Assembly (NCBI GenBank): GCA_045580405.1
Contig: JAZNNT010000137.1
Span: forward strand, 1 to 14,216
Reading direction: 5' to 3'
Length of the DNA stretch: 14,216 bases
DNA from: SIG452 sp045580405
GTDB lineage: Bacteria; Bacillota; Clostridia; UMGS1840
In this document: positions 14,215 to 14,216 of the stretch, one piece after another
Layout: the number at the start of each line of letters is the position of its first letter
How positions within the stretch are numbered: the stretch's first letter is position 1
Position numbers and translations under genes: made by a program
Notes under the pieces: model-generated
Seen by the model: the letters and a program-made list of their open reading frames with translations, nothing else
Databases searched by the model: none
Told to the model about the DNA's origin: nothing

Positions 14215-14216
14215 TC

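Overview
The window looks like the chromosome of a moderately low-GC, endospore-forming member of the Clostridia, probably an uncultured or gut-type lineage. The support is a clear SpoIVB sporulation protease, strong consensus sigma-A promoters, AGGAG-type ribosome binding sites, many short U-tailed hairpin terminators and a manganese-type (yybP-ykoY) riboswitch. The species cannot be named from this sequence. I saw no rRNA, tRNA, CRISPR array, transposase or phage gene.

Region 1-6000 is read from the minus strand. In transcription order it holds valS and a dus gene (overlapping by 11 bp and closed by a terminator), a small orphan ORF that looks like a gene remnant, spoIVB, and then the first 202 codons of a P2-type cation-transporting ATPase that runs off the left edge. 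The ATPase has its own TTGACA/TATAAT promoter, followed by a yybP-ykoY-like aptamer whose closing strand overlaps an intrinsic terminator. This predicts induction by Mn2+ and points to metal (Mn2+/Ca2+) efflux.

Region 5963-8340 starts with a divergent intergenic stretch carrying the valS promoter (minus) and the rpsT promoter (plus). The rpsT leader is about 110 nt long and contains a well-formed two-part hairpin that no gene explains; it is a good candidate for a ribosomal-protein autoregulatory leader. After rpsT and its terminator comes an independent gene for a large DUF4153 membrane protein, with its own promoter and a terminator shared with the convergent cluster on the right.

Region 8389-14216 is again all minus strand. 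In transcription order it holds an EamA-type drug/metabolite exporter with a terminator; alkD (alkylated-DNA repair) followed by a small flavin-binding PNPOx-like protein; then a probable four-gene operon of yitT, aldo/keto reductase, cupin and a CLC-type anion transporter. The CLC protein carries Glu residues at spacings that resemble the CLC-F fluoride/proton antiporter branch, although no fluoride riboswitch is present.

Nothing here is a clear new multi-gene system. The observations most worth pursuing are the riboswitch-controlled ATPase, the rpsT leader structure and the identity of the CLC transporter.
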